From positions 62,001 to 126,000 of the forward strand of contig JAWKYG010000012.1 of the NCBI GenBank assembly GCA_041396585.1: DNA of 64,000 nucleotides, given 5' to 3'. Of this stretch, positions 51,805-63,014 are shown one piece after another (position 1 is the stretch's first letter; each line of letters begins with the position of its first letter). The notes below the pieces were generated by a model, which did no database searches, had not been told where the DNA came from, and worked only from the letters and a program-made list of their open reading frames with translations. The position numbers and the translations under genes were made by a program. Origin of the DNA: JAUIAI01 sp041396585. Its GTDB lineage: Bacteria; Pseudomonadota; Gammaproteobacteria; Burkholderiales; Burkholderiaceae_E.

Positions 51805-52487
51805 TCAGACCGGTTGGCCGTCGATCCGGTTTCTGATGCCCCGCAGCATGGGCAGCATGCGCGCCAGACCCACGAACGGGTGGATCCGTTGCGCGGCCTC
51901 GATGTTGTCGATGGCGGTTTGCGGATCACGGGCGCGGATGGCGATCAGCGCGCGCCCGGAGATCGCACCGAAGTGCCTCGGCTGGCGGGCCAGGGTCTGC
52001 GCGATGTCCTGCAGCGATCGGCGGTCGTCGCCCATCTCGTAGTAGGTGGTGGCACGCTGATTCCAGCCCTCGGCATACTCGGGCGCGGTCTGGTCACCCG
52101 GTTCAGCCATTCGAGCGCCTTTGGGTGGTCGCCGGCCTGGCGCGCGGAAAAGGCCTGGCGCATCCAGCCATCGATCCGAACATCGCCGCTGCGCAGCCAT
52201 TGCTGCCAGATCAGTTGATCGATGCGTTGCGCTGCCGCGGCCAGTCGAACAGGCGAGCGATTGAGCAGTCTCTCGATCTGTGCGCGCCGTTGCGGTGGGT
52301 TGTCCCAGGCGAAGGCCGGTGCGGCCGCCGCGAGCAGCAGCGCGCAGGCCAGGGCCGTGCCCAGACGGCGCAGGCCGGAGCGGACGCGCGCCGGGGCGAC
52401 AGGCGCGCGCGCCAGACCCGGCGAACGGATCGCGCGGGATGACCGCCCGAACGACGGTGGATTCGGTGCGCATTCGGTGGCATTCAT
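51805..52487 (-). pseudogene. Exported TPR-like protein, one frameshift
   Basis: ATG 52487 gives MNATECAPNPPSFGRSSRAI and a long basic N-terminus followed by a signal-like stretch LGTALACALLLAAAAPAFA. The frame breaks near 52088 after KALEWLNRVTR. One added G restores PAPEYAEGWNQRATTYYEMG and the repeat DRRSLQDIAQTLARQPRHFG, then a second repeat with AIDNIEAAQRIHPFVGL. About 227 residues. Similar short TPR proteins with the RHFGAxSG segment are exported in other proteobacteria and have unknown function. Confidence 0.62.
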
Positions 52488-52669
52488 GGGTACTCTGCCT
52501 GACGGGTCTGACTGGCACTATGCCGGCGTGCGCGTGCCCCGGCGCGGATCCCGCTACGCGGCGCAGGGTTTTGGCGGGCTCTGACCCCCGCAACGGCGCT
52601 TGCTCGACAAACGGGCGATGCTCTCGAATAATCGCCAGTCAGATCAGAACCGCACCCCCGGAGCCCGCC

Positions 52670-53428
52670 ATGTTGACCAATGCGCAGATCGACGAGTACC
52701 ACACCAACGGCTTCGTCATCCCCGATTTCCGGATGCCCGGGCCCGTGCTGGAGGCCATCAAGGCGCGTCATCAGAAGCTGCTCGCCGACCATCCCGAGCA
52801 CCGGAGTTTCGCGACTACTGCCCGGCGCTGCTCGACTATGACGTCGGATTTCTGGAGTTCTGCCCGCAATGACGAGATTCTGGACATGGTGGGCCAGTTG
52901 ATCGGCCCGGACTTCGCGCTCTGGAACAGCAGCTTCTTTGCCAAGCCGGCGCTCGATGGCAAAGCGCACCCCCTGACCAGGACGTAGTACTGGCCGATTC
53001 GTCCGTTGGCCACCTGCACGGTCTGGCTGGCCATCGATGATTCCACCGTAAACGGTTGCCTGCGCGCATTGCTGCATTGGCTCGCACCGGGATCAGCGCC
53101 TGCGCCAGCGCTTCATACCTCGGACGACACCGAGGTCACGCGGCTTGCAAGACACCAGCGAATATGATGAATCGCAGGCGGTTGACATGGTGCTGGAGGC
53201 CGGTCAGATCTCGCTCCATGATGTGTACCTGCTGCATGGCTCGAGGCCAACCGCTCGCCGCGTTCACGGCGCGGCATGACCATGCGCTTCATGCCCACCA
53301 CGAGCCTGTTCGATCGCGAACTGGCGCACGCGAAGTCGGTGCAGATGAAGATCACCGATCATGCCGAGCGCTCGGTGTTCCTGATGCGCGGCGTCGATCA
53401 CGCCGGCAACCGGTTCGCCAACGCCTGA
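52670..53428 (+). pseudogene. Phytanoyl-CoA dioxygenase (PhyH) family protein, several frameshifts
   Basis: ATG 52670 opens MLTNAQIDEYHTNGFVIPDF, the classic PhyH N-terminus. Correct segments continue in different frames: EFRDYCPALLDYDVGFLEFC, ILDMVGQLIGPDFALWNSSF, WPIRPLATCTVWLAIDDST, QAVDMVLEAGQISLHDVYLL and MRFMPTTSLFDRELAHAKSV, ending at the stop 53426-53428. At least four frame changes are needed. Fe(II) ligands are expected in the WHQDG-like segment that is damaged near 52980 and in SLHDVYLLHGS. The family hydroxylates small acids or acyl-CoAs using 2-oxoglutarate. Confidence 0.65.
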
Positions 53429-53451
53429 CGGCGCCGTCCGGTGCCGGGTCT

Positions 53452-54232
53452 TCAGGCGCGATAGGAGTTGTCGAGCCGGTCGAGCTTGCGCATCAGCGCC
53501 GCGAATTCCAGCGAGCCCACGCCACCACCGTCTTTGACCTCGCGCTCGGAAAACACATCCATGTCGCGGCCCGACCTGGCAGCAATCTCGGGCGTCAGCA
53601 CGCGCACGGCCGGCCGCGCTGGCATCGGCTGAACCTGGCGGGCGCGCTCGAGCGGTACGGGCGCAGGAAGGCTCGGCCACGGTGCGCCCCACGGTCAACA
53701 GCCGTGATTGCGCAGGATCATCGCGCCTGTCGCCCAGGTTGGCCAGCAGGCGTTCTGTGCTCGTCCTCGTACAGGCTCACGCCTTCATAGTCGTGATGAG
53801 CCACCTGGCCGAAAAAGCCGGTCGAGGTCATGGAGGATCGGCAGCAGACCGTCTTCGAGCGCGGCCACGGCCATGCCGGCCCGCGTGTGCGTGTGCATCA
53901 CGCACTGATTGGCGCATCGCTGTCGGCCATATGCACCGCCGAATGGATCACGAAGCCGGCCCGCCGGGTAATCGCTGTGGCCGATGATGTTGCCCTCGAG
54001 ATCGATCTTGACCAGATTGGATGCGCAGACCTCGTCGTAGTTCCAGGCCATCAGGGTTGATCAGGAAGTGGTGATCAGGCCCGGGAACCCGCCGCGGTCA
54101 GGTGGCCGTAGATGAGTTCGGTCCAGCCAAAGTGATCTACCTGCAGAGCGATAGGCCGCCGCCAGATGCACGCGAAGCTCACTCGGCTGCGCTGTGGGTG
54201 GGAAGGCGGCTGATGCTTTGTGTCTGGGCCAT
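53452..54232 (-). pseudogene. Class II aldolase/adducin family protein, several frameshifts
   Basis: ATG 54232 opens MAQTQSISRLPTHSAAE and then stops at once. A frame change near 54180 continues SELRVHLAAAYR, and later segments are AWNYDEVCASNLVKIDLEGN, IIGHSDYPAG, QCVMHTHTRAGMAVAALEDG (metal-binding His pair), ILRNHGLLTVGRTVAEA-like, and the C-terminal KLDRLDNSYRA ending at 53452. At least four frame changes. The family includes fuculose- and ribulose-phosphate aldolases and epimerases that use Zn, but the adducin-type subgroup is broad and the substrate unknown. Confidence 0.65.
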
Positions 54233-54377
54233 GGGGTGTCTCCTTTTGTCGCCGCGCCGCTGCCCAGGTCAGGCGCAACAGCCAGCATAGCGCAATGTCC
54301 GTCGCCTGGCACTGTCATGCATGGCGCCTCGCCCGGCCAGGGCCTCAGCCGGCATGGGGGGCAAAGCGCGGGGTCAG

Positions 54378-55875
54378 TCAGCGTGGGCTGATCGACCTCG
54401 GCCACAGCATGGCGTCTACTGCCTGGTACTCAGCATGCGCATGTCCATCGGGCTCGTGCCCGGGCTGGAGATGTAGATCACCTCGCGCGCGATCGGTGCG
54501 AAGCCATGGAAATGCTGGGTCGATTTCACTACCCAGGCACGCATGCGCGCGGGATCGCTGCCCACGGCTGTGAAGCACACCGGATCGAAAAGCCTGCACG
54601 CGCACATCGCGACGATCACGTCGATCGCCGCGGCATCGTCGTGGACCGGGCCGATCCGCAGACGCCGCGCGCCGAAGGCGGCACCCTGGCATCACCGAAG
54701 TTTCTGCAGCGTGCGCTCGGCCAATGCATCACGGTCACCTCGGCATCGACCGGGGCGCGGAGCCCGGGCCCAGCTTGCCGCCGATGCGCATCGGCAGGCG
54801 CGCGCCGCCGGCATCGAATGCCATCATCACTGCCACCGGATCCCAGAGCGGGAGATCGCGAAGCCGCCGACGCCGCCTCGATCAGCCTTCCACCTGCGCG
54901 AAGGGTGGAATCGCCGGCCGAGCCGATGCCGGTGTTATCGGCGGTGTCGGCGAGCACGAAGGGCGCGCCGGCCGGCGGCGCGGCCAGAACCGCGTCGGTG
55001 ATCGCCTCGTCGATCGTGCGCATCGGCGCCACCAACTCGTCGCAACGGCCCCAGACCTCGGCGCCGGTTCATCGGCCAGTGATTGCGCGAGCGCCTGATC
55101 ATTGTCGGTGACCACTAATACGCGCGTGCCGACCTCGAGGCGTGTCGCCCCATGGAAAGCCGTGGGCCAGGGACACCGACAGCACCTCGAGGCACTGCTC
55201 GAGTTCCTGCATCTTCTTGCAAGCCGATCATCGAAGTTTTCGCGGGTGGTGGGATAGATGCCGAGCATCCGGCAATCATGCGGTGCCGCCGGTCGGGCGC
55301 AGTCCGTCATCGAGCATGCGCTCGGCCAGATCGAACACCTCCTGGGCGCGCGGCAGCACATCGATGTGCGGATACTCCTTGAAGAACACGATGACATCGG
55401 CAGCCGCCATCTTGGCGTGGGTCAGGTAATGGCCCGTGCCAGGTCGAGCTCCGCGAGGATCGGCACATCGGGGCCCACCATGGTGCGGATGCGGGTGAGC
55501 AGATCGCCCTCGGCGTCGGGATAGCCATCGGCGATCATCGCTCCACATCACAGGGACAGCAACACCGCATCCACCGGCATGGCGGCCGCCAGATCCGGGA
55601 CCCAGGATCTCGTCGCGCGTGCCTCATGGGTGGCCCGGGTGGTGGTGCCGGCCGGCGTGGCGAATGCCGACCAGGCCGGGCAGCACGGTCCGAAAGCCGC
55701 GCGCCTGGGCGCGCTCGCGCCAGGCCACCAGCGGCAAGGAGAATGGCGAGGGTGGCTCGCCATACTTGCCGGCACGATGCAGCATCGTGCTCTGGAACAG
55801 ACCCATGCCGGTCGGTATCGGCGAAAAGGTATTGGTTTCGGTGCCCAGGCAGGCGGTGAACAGACGGCGGCTCAT
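54378..55875 (-). pseudogene. M81 family metallopeptidase (MlrC-like), several frameshifts
   Basis: ATG 55875 opens MSRRLFTACLGTETNTFSPI behind GAGGAAG. This N-terminus with GTETNTFSP is typical of M81/MlrC proteins. Later segments lie in different frames: DVIVFFKEYPHIDVLPRAQE, DLAERMLDDGLRPTGGT, CRMLGIYPTTRENFDD, GTRVLVVTDNDQALAQSLAD, PFVLADTADNTGIGSAGDST, and PMDMRMLS-YQAVDAMLWPR at the end, where one missing base near 54430 would move the stop to 54378. About 500 residues if repaired. MlrC finishes linear microcystin degradation, but most relatives act on other peptides or amides. Confidence 0.68.
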
Positions 55876-55953
55876 GTTGATCTTCCTCGGTGACTCACCC
55901 ATAGAATAGGTGATCGTCGCCGGCAGCGGCGAATGAACAAACATGGAGGCAGA

Positions 55954-56983
55954 ATGAGTGCAGCTTCGAACCGGCGCTAGGTGAATCGCCCGGAGGGATC
56001 CAACTGGGGCGATTTCGGTCCCGACGATCAGCTCGGCAGGTTGAATCTGATCACGCCACAGAAGGTGCGTGAGGGCGTGGCCGAGGTTCGCGAGGGGCTG
56101 CGCTTTTGCCTGAGCCTGCCGCTGGATCTACCCGGTGGCAATGTGCTCAATCCGCGCCGTCATCCGCCCAGGCTGGGCCCGGCACGCCGGCCATGTGCCG
56201 CGCTGGATGTTCCAGGTCGGCAGCATGACCGGTGCCACCGACCTGATCAACGATGATGCGGTGCTGCTGCGCTCACAGTATTCCAGTCAATGGGACAGCT
56301 TTGCCCATGTGGGCAGCCTGTTCGACGCCGACGGCGACGGCAAACCCGAACGGGTGTTCTATAACGGTTATCGCGGTGGCATCGAATTGCCCGATGTCGA
56401 TCGGCAGGATCCGAACCCGACCAGCGCGGCGCGGGCGCTGAGCATCGATCGTTTCGCGGCCACGCCCATTCAGGGACGCGGCGTGCTGGTCGATCTGCAC
56501 GCGCATCTGGGCAACGGCCGCGAGATCGTCGGCTATGACGAGCTGATGCGCATCATGGATGCCGACAAGGTCGAGGTCACGTCCGGCGACATGCTGTTGC
56601 TGCACACCGGCTTCGGTCAGCAGATGATCGACTGGCAGGGCAAGCCCGATCCCGATCTGATTCACGCGGTCTGCCCGGCGCTGGACGGGCGCGATCAGCG
56701 ATTGCTGCAATGGATCACCGACAGCGGCATCGCCGCGCTGATCGCCGACAACTACGCGGTCGAGGACTCGATGCTCGAGAAACCTTCGGGACGGTGCGCG
56801 CAGATGCCGCTGCATGAGCACTGTCTGTTCAAGCTCGGCCTGCCGCTGGGCGAGATCTGGTATCTGACCGAGCTCGCGCACTGGTTGCGCGCCAACCAGC
56901 GCTCGCGCTTTCTGCTCACCGCGCCGCCGCTGCGCCTGCCAGGCGCGGTCGGTTCACCGGTCACCGGGGTGGCCACGGTCTGA
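55954..56983 (+). pseudogene. Cyclase family protein (kynurenine-formamidase-like), in-frame TAG and one frameshift
   Basis: ATG 55954 has GGAGG seven bases ahead and reads MSAASNRR, then TAG at 55978-55980, then VNRPEGSNWGDFGPDDQLGR in the same frame. A Trp (TGG) at that codon would fit relatives. A second break near 56165 moves the frame to RWMFQVGSMTGATDLINDDA, SQWDSFAHVGSLFDADGDGK and VFYNGYRGGIELP. The metal-binding WDSFAHV and VLVDLHAHLG segments are kept. The protein has about 342 residues and ends PGAVGSPVTGVATV. The family holds kynurenine formamidase and other Mn/Zn amidohydrolases. Confidence 0.7.
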
Positions 56984-57011
56984 TCGTCGCGGGGCAGGGG
57001 GCCGGCCGGGA

Positions 57012-57839
57012 TCAGATCTCGATGTTGTCCAGCAGCCGTGTGTGGCCCAGCCTTGCCGCGCCGAGCACCACCAGACGATGCGAGCCGGCGCCCGGCGGGC
57101 TCAGTGTCTGGGCATCGCGCACGCTGACGTAGTCGGGCGCCCAGCCGGCCTGGCGCAATGCCTCGAGCGCCTGTGTTTCGAGCGTGGCGAAGCGTCGCTC
57201 GCCGCTGCGTACCGCCCGGGCAATCTGTGCCAGCACGCGCTGCAGGCGCGGTGCCTCGGCGCGCTCCGGTGCGCTCAGATATCCATTGCGAGAAGACAGC
57301 GCCAGCCCGTCGGGGGCGCGCACGGTCTCGCAGGGGACGATCCGGATGGGTAGCGCGAACTGACGCACCATCGCCGAGATCATCAGCAGCTGTTGGTAGT
57401 CTTTCTTGCCGAACATCGCCAGATCGGGCCGCACGATCGAGAACAGCTTGAGCACCACGGTAGCCACACCCCGGAAGTGGCCGGCGCGTGCGGCGCCCTC
57501 GAGATCATTCACATGGCCCGGTGCCGGATCGACATGATAGGTCTGTGGTTGCGGATACATGACAGATTCATCGGGCGCGAACAGATGCGCGACCCCGGCC
57601 GCGCGCAGCTTGGCGCAGTCGCCCTCGAAGGTTCGCGGATAGCGATCGAAGTCTTCACCGGCGCCGAATTGCAGCCGGTTCACGAAGATGCTGGCCGCCA
57701 CGGTCTCGGCCGAGGCCGCGGCCCGGTGCACGAGCGCGATGTGGCCGTCGTGCAGATTGCCCATCGTGGGCACGAAGGCCAGTTGCCCGCAGCCGGCGCG
57801 CGCGGTCCGGAAGGATTCGATCGTTTCGTGAATCTGCAT
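57012..57839 (-). CDS. panC: Pantothenate synthetase (pantoate-beta-alanine ligase)
   Basis: A 275-residue enzyme of the nucleotidyl-transferase superfamily. VPTMGNLHDGHIALVHRAAA holds the HxGH-type ATP motif, ASIFVNRLQFGAGEDFDRYP the pantoate site, LFSIVRPDLAMFGKKDYQQL the ATP/substrate core and LALSSRNGYLSAPER the KMSKS-like loop. It joins pantoate and beta-alanine with ATP in vitamin B5 synthesis. panB and panD are not adjacent. It follows cphA on the same strand after about 100 bp. Confidence 0.95.
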   Translation of the reverse strand: MQIHETIESFRTARAGCGQLAFVPTMGNLHDGHIALVHRAAASAETVAASIFVNRLQFGAGEDFDRYPRTFEGDCAKLRAAGVAHLFAPDESVMYPQPQTYHVDPAPGHVNDLEGAARAGHFRGVATVVLKLFSIVRPDLAMFGKKDYQQLLMISAMVRQFALPIRIVPCETVRAPDGLALSSRNGYLSAPERAEAPRLQRVLAQIARAVRSGERRFATLETQALEALRQAGWAPDYVSVRDAQTLSPPGAGSHRLVVLGAARLGHTRLLDNIEI

Positions 57840-57936
57840 CAGTCGTAAAGCGTGGGCCGCGCCGGACTCCCGGACCCGCGACTATCGGTTTTCGCAAAGT
57901 GCACGATACCGCAACGCCGGGCGCACGGCGATCCGC

Positions 57937-60534
57937 TCATGCGGGCGATGTGCTCGTCATCGCCCGGCGGGCGTCGATTCGCTGCTTCAGGTGGGCGAGG
58001 GCCTCCTCGACCTGATCGACGAGGATCAGGCAGACATCGCCGTCCTCCAGCCGCTCGAGCGCGGTGTCGATCGCCAGGAACTCGCCGCGGATCTCATGGA
58101 CATCGGCGGCCCTGCGGGCATCGGCCAGGCCTTGCCTGAGCAGCGCGATGACCTCGCCATCGGCCCGGCCACGCTGACACTGATCTTCGTAGAGCACCAC
58201 GCTATCGAAGGCATCACCGAGGATCCGAGTCTGTTCGCGGATATCGACATCGCGCCGGTCGCCGGCGCCGCTGATGACCACACTGCGACGCCGGGCCGGC
58301 ATGGCTTCGACCGCCGCCACCAGCGCCGAGATCGCATCCGGGTTGTGGCCGTAGTCGGCAATCACGGTCGCGCCGCCGTATGCCATCACATTGAATCTGC
58401 CAGGCGCGGTGTCGGCATCGCCCTCGAAGGCCGCGAGTCCGTCGCAGATTTGCGCCCAGGAACGGTTCAGCGCCCAGCCTGTGGCCACGGCGGCCATCGC
58501 ATTCTCGACCTGGAAGGGAACGGTGCCGTCGCGGGTCACCGGTACCCGTGCCAGGGCAATCCGGAATGTTTCGGCGCCCTGGGCCGCGACGATATCCGCG
58601 CCGTCACGGAACACCACCCGCTTGCCCTGCGCCCGGTGCGCCTGCATCGGCGCGAGCTCGGGATCGGCGGCAAACAGGATCACCGCGCCGGGGCAGGTCT
58701 GCGCCATCGCGGCGACGATCGGGTCGGCCGCGTTGAGCACGGCATAGCCGTCATCGGCGACGTTCTGGATCACGACCCGCTTGAGCACCGCGAGTTCCTG
58801 AACCGTGTGGATGTAGTTCAGGCCGAGATGATCGCCGGTGCCGATATTCGTGACCACCGCCACCTGACAACGATCGAAGCCCAGGCCTTCACGCAGTATT
58901 CCGCCGCGTGCGGTCTCCAGCACCGCGGCATCCACCTGCGGATGCAGCAGCACATTGCGCGCACTCCTGGGCCCGCTGCAATCGCCGGTGTCGATCCGGC
59001 GCCCGTCGACGTAGATGCCGTCGGTGGCGGTGTAGCCGACCCGCAATCCGTCGGCCGCGAGAATGCTGGCGATCAGTCGCACGGTCGTGGTCTTGCCATT
59101 GGTGCCGGTGACCGCGACCAACGGAATCCGGCCGTCGTCGCCCGGCGCGAACAGTTCACCGACGATCGCCTCGCCAACCGCACGCCCGCTGCCGAAGGAC
59201 GGGTTCAGATGCATGCGCAGGCCCGGTGCCGCATTGACCTCGACGATCGCACCGCCCTGGTTCTCGAGCGAGAGCGTTTCGGTCTGCGCCACGACATCGA
59301 CGCCGCAGATATCCAGACCCACGATGCGCGCCGCTTCGACCGCGCGGGCGGCAAACTCGGGGTGCACATCGTCGGTGACATCGGTGGCGGTGCCACCGGT
59401 GCTGAGGTTGGCATTGTTGCGCAGTACCACGCGCTGGCCACGCGCAGGAATCGACGTTGGGGCGTAGCCCTGCAGTTTCATGCGCGCGATCGCGATTTCG
59501 TCGATACGGATGCGGGTCAGCGAGGTGGCGTGGCCGTCGCTGCGCGCCGGGTCACGGTTGACCTCCTCGACCAGCTGCTCGATCGTGTGCTCGCCATCGC
59601 CGATCACATGCGGTGGATCGCGGCGGGCGGCGGCGATCAGCCGCTCACCGACCACCAGCATCCGGAAGTCATGCCCGGGCGTGAAGCGCTCGACCAGCAC
59701 CTTGCGGCTGTATTCGCGCGCGGCCTGATAGGCCACCTTCAGATGATCGAGGGTTTCCACGTTGACCGTCACGCCCTTGCCCTGATTGCCATCGAGCGGC
59801 TTGACGACCACCGGCTCGCCGATCTCCTGCATCACCTGCCAGGCATCGTCGATGTCGCGCACTGGCCGGCCCGGCGGCACCGGCACACCGGCGGCCTCGA
59901 GCAGGCGCTTGGTCAGGTATTTGTCCTGGGCGATCGATTCGGCGATCGCGCTGGTGGCGTCGATCTCGGCGGCCTGCACCCGGCGTTGCCGGCTGCCCCA
60001 GCCGAACTGCACCAGGCTGCCCTCGGTGAGGCGCCGGTACGGGATGCCGCGGGCCACCGCCGCCTGGATGATAGACCCCGTGCTCGGCCCCGGGCGCAGG
60101 TCTTCGTCGAGCGTTCGAAGGCGATCGAGCGCGTCGTTCAGATCGAACGGAAGATCGTGCAGGGCGGCGGCGCACAGGGCCTGCGCCAGTTCCACCGCCA
60201 GCCGCCCGACTGCCTCCTCGGTGTACTGCACCACCACCTGAAACACATTGGTCTCGACCGTGCGCACCGTGGCGCCGAAGGTCACCGGGCAGCCGGCCTC
60301 GGCCTGCAACCTGAGCGCCGCATGCTGGAGCACATGGGCCATGGACAGTGTCGTGCTGGCGCCGATCGAGCGCATCGCACCGATGCGCGGGAAGCGCGAG
60401 CGCAGACGCTGCTCGAAGCCGGGCATGGTTTCGATCGCGCAGTCATCGTCCTGGCAGGCAACGATCATCGCCATCGACGTGTGCCGGCTCCAGAGATTCG
60501 GCCCGCGAAGCGCGCGCAGTCTCGAGATTTCCAT
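57937..60534 (-). CDS. cphA: Cyanophycin synthetase CphA
   Basis: An 865-residue bifunctional ligase, close to the usual 870. N-terminal MEISRLRALRGPNLWSRHTS; GPSTGSIIQAAVARGIP near 149; ATP-grasp domain with VVVKPLDGNQGKGVTV (242-257), VEVNAAPGLRMHL; then the Mur-ligase-like domain with intact P-loop VAVTGTNGKTTTVRLIAS (473-490), GGILREGLGFDRCQVAVVTNI and C-terminal IADYGHNPDAI. It builds the multi-L-arginyl-poly-L-aspartate storage polymer, adding Asp to the backbone and Arg to the side chain. The CphA'-type gene lies 28 bp upstream on the same strand. Confidence 0.95.
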   Translation of the reverse strand: MEISRLRALRGPNLWSRHTSMAMIVACQDDDCAIETMPGFEQRLRSRFPRIGAMRSIGASTTLSMAHVLQHAALRLQAEAGCPVTFGATVRTVETNVFQVVVQYTEEAVGRLAVELAQALCAAALHDLPFDLNDALDRLRTLDEDLRPGPSTGSIIQAAVARGIPYRRLTEGSLVQFGWGSRQRRVQAAEIDATSAIAESIAQDKYLTKRLLEAAGVPVPPGRPVRDIDDAWQVMQEIGEPVVVKPLDGNQGKGVTVNVETLDHLKVAYQAAREYSRKVLVERFTPGHDFRMLVVGERLIAAARRDPPHVIGDGEHTIEQLVEEVNRDPARSDGHATSLTRIRIDEIAIARMKLQGYAPTSIPARGQRVVLRNNANLSTGGTATDVTDDVHPEFAARAVEAARIVGLDICGVDVVAQTETLSLENQGGAIVEVNAAPGLRMHLNPSFGSGRAVGEAIVGELFAPGDDGRIPLVAVTGTNGKTTTVRLIASILAADGLRVGYTATDGIYVDGRRIDTGDCSGPRSARNVLLHPQVDAAVLETARGGILREGLGFDRCQVAVVTNIGTGDHLGLNYIHTVQELAVLKRVVIQNVADDGYAVLNAADPIVAAMAQTCPGAVILFAADPELAPMQAHRAQGKRVVFRDGADIVAAQGAETFRIALARVPVTRDGTVPFQVENAMAAVATGWALNRSWAQICDGLAAFEGDADTAPGRFNVMAYGGATVIADYGHNPDAISALVAAVEAMPARRRSVVISGAGDRRDVDIREQTRILGDAFDSVVLYEDQCQRGRADGEVIALLRQGLADARRAADVHEIRGEFLAIDTALERLEDGDVCLILVDQVEEALAHLKQRIDARRAMTSTSPA

Positions 60535-60562
60535 GATGTTCTATCCGTGAATGCAAGCGCGC

Positions 60563-62739
60563 TCAGCAGGCCTGGGCCGCGGGCGTTTGTTGGTTCATGC
60601 CGTAGGTGGCCAGGCCCGCCGCGATCAGCTCGGGGGTCAGGCCCAGCGCCCAGGCGGCGGTGATCGCCGGTAGCACGCCGGGATGCGCTTGCTTGCCGGC
60701 GGTGTCGGCAAAAGCGTCGGGCAGGCGCTCGGCCAGCAGGCGTTCGGCGCGTTCGCTGGCAAGCACGACGGCACCGTCGCGCACGTAGACGGCGCGACCG
60801 CCGCTGGCGACATGGGCCGCAATGGCATCGCTTGCCGGCGCGCCGGCGTAGAGGATCACCTCGCCATCGCACAGATCTGCCATCTCGAGCGCCAGGGGAT
60901 CGGCCGCGTTGAGCACCGCCGCGCCCGTGGCGAGCACGACATCGACCTGGGTGCGCATCAGCTTGTAGAGCTGCTCGGCACCCGCGATGTCACTCTCGGG
61001 AAGCGACTGCGCGGTATCGATGCCGGTGACGATCCCAACCAGGCAGCGATCGTAGCCAAGGCCCTTCGGTGGCCATGCTCTGCAGGCGACGCTTCGAGTA
61101 CCGCGCAATCGACCAGCCGGTTCGCCCAGGCACGCGCTGCGCGCCGCCCAGCTGTTGCCGGCCTGCGAATCGATGCAGCGCTTGTCGATGAACACGCCGC
61201 TCTCGCAGGCCAGGCCGACGCCTTCCGTCCTCGATCAGCAGATGCGCCAGCAGGCGGGCGCAGGCGTCGCGACCATCGCTTCCGCTGATGCCCACCAACG
61301 GAATGCGGCCGTCCTCGCCCTGCGGGATCATGTAATCGACGATCGCGCGGCCCACGGGCTGCGGGGGTGAGTCGGCAGGTTGCAGATGCACGTGCAGACC
61401 CGGCCCCGCGTTGACCTCGACGATCGCGCCGCGCTGCTCCTCGAGTGGCCGGCCGATGTCCTCGGCCAGTAGATCGATGCCGGCGATGTCGAGCCCGACG
61501 ATGGTTGCGGCCAGCACGGCCTGCGCCGCCACCTCGGGATGAACCCGGGCGGTCACGTCGATCGAGGTATTGCCGTTGCGCTGAATCAGCACATGCTCGC
61601 CGGGCCCGGGTACGGACTCCGGGGTGAAACCCTGGCGTTGCAGCTCGAGCCGGTTCGAGGAATCGATGCGTACCGGGTTCAGCGGATGATTGGTGTAGCC
61701 GCGCAGCGGGCTGGAGTTGATCTGGCTATCGATCAATTCGCGGATGCTCGAGCGGCCGTCGCCCTGCACCCAGGCCGGCTCGCCGCGCGCCACGCGGCCA
61801 CCACCGCACCGCCGACCACCAGCAGCCGGTGCTCATTTTGCATAGCGCTCGATGATCACCGAACTGCCTTCCTCGATGGCCACCCGGAACGCGGCCTGTA
61901 CTTGTTCGGGCGTGCTCAGATCGATGAACACGCCGCGACCGTGATTACCGTCGCTTGGCTTGACCACCACCGGCAGGCCGACCGATTCCGCGGCCGGCCA
62001 GGCGTCCTCGATGCGGTCGACGAGTTCGCCTTCCGGTACCGGTACACCGCAGGCGCTCAGCAGCGATTTGGTGAGTGGCTTGTCGACCGAAATGCCCTCG
62101 GCAATCGCGCTGGTGCGATCGGACTCGGCCGTCCAGATCCGGCGTTGGCGCGAGCCATGGCCCAACTGCACGAGGTTGCCTCGTTCCAGGCGGATCGACG
62201 GGATCTGCGCGATCATCGGCGGCGTCGACGATGGCCGCAGTGCTCGGGCCCAGTGCGTATTCGTCGATCGCCTCGCGCACAGCGTCGACGGCGGCGGCGA
62301 CGTCTGCCGGGTTGGTCCTCGATGGCCGCCATCACCAGATCTCTGGCGCATCGCAATGCGACCTGCGCCACCTCGACCTGGAAGGCGCGTACGACAACCT
62401 TGTAAACGCCTGGGTGGAGGTTTCGCGGGCGCGTCCGAAACCGGACGGCATGCCGGCCAGTGCCTGAAGCTCCAGCGTGACGTGTTCGAGCACATGGCCC
62501 GGCCAGGTGCCCTCCTGCAGGCGGCGCAGAAAGCCGCCGCGCTCCTCGTAGCTGCAGCGGTGCTCGATCAGGCTGGGCAGCATGGCGGTCAGCCGCTCGG
62601 GATAACCGGGGATCAGATTCGATGGCAGATCCTCGAGCTCGCCGATGTCCACGAGCGCCTCGAGCACGGGCCGGTAGGTCCACAGGTTGGGGCCTCGCAG
62701 GTGCGTGACCCGGATGATTTCAATCGATTTGTGTCCCAT
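60563..62739 (-). pseudogene. cphA': CphA'-type second cyanophycin synthetase, several frameshifts
   Basis: ATG 62739 opens MGHKSIEIIRVTHLRGPNLW. Restored, it would have about 725 residues, the size of betaproteobacterial CphA' paralogues, and lack the extreme C-terminus of CphA. Pieces in several frames: LEHVTLELQALAGMPSGFGR, AVYKV-type strand, LVDRIEDAWPAAESVGLPVV, VKPSDGNHGRGVFIDLSTPE, VEVNAGPGLHVHLQP, and LGYDRCLVGIVTGIDTAQ. The Mur-ligase P-loop reads ISGSDGRDACARL, so the Lys of GxNGKT is lost. Breaks cluster near 62395, 62220-62310, 61843 (in an A run), 61815 and 61100-61200. If translated it would act mainly through its ATP-grasp half. Confidence 0.78.
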
Positions 62740-63014
62740 GATTCCCTGGTCGGCGATGCGACGCCAGAACCTGCCGAGGTGCGGGCCCGAGCGGGTGCCG
62801 GCCCCGAAAGCGTGAAGAACGAACAACCGTGAATTTCGCCGACACTGTCTGGCCCCGGGGGTGCCGCGACCATGGCTGGCGGCTCATCCGGGTCTGGCGT
62901 TGGCAGCGGTGCGGCGCATCCCGCGCAAACGCGAAACGACCTGGCGCCGCCATGGGCCGCCGATGATACGCTTCGGCACCGCGACGCAGTCTGGCTGTTT
63001 CAAACTGAATTTCG

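Noticed and set aside
57991..60663. An 890-codon plus-strand ORF opposite cphA
   Set aside because: It is antisense to a complete, motif-bearing cphA, rich in Arg, Asp, Gly and His, and has no family features. It mirrors the codon bias of the real gene.
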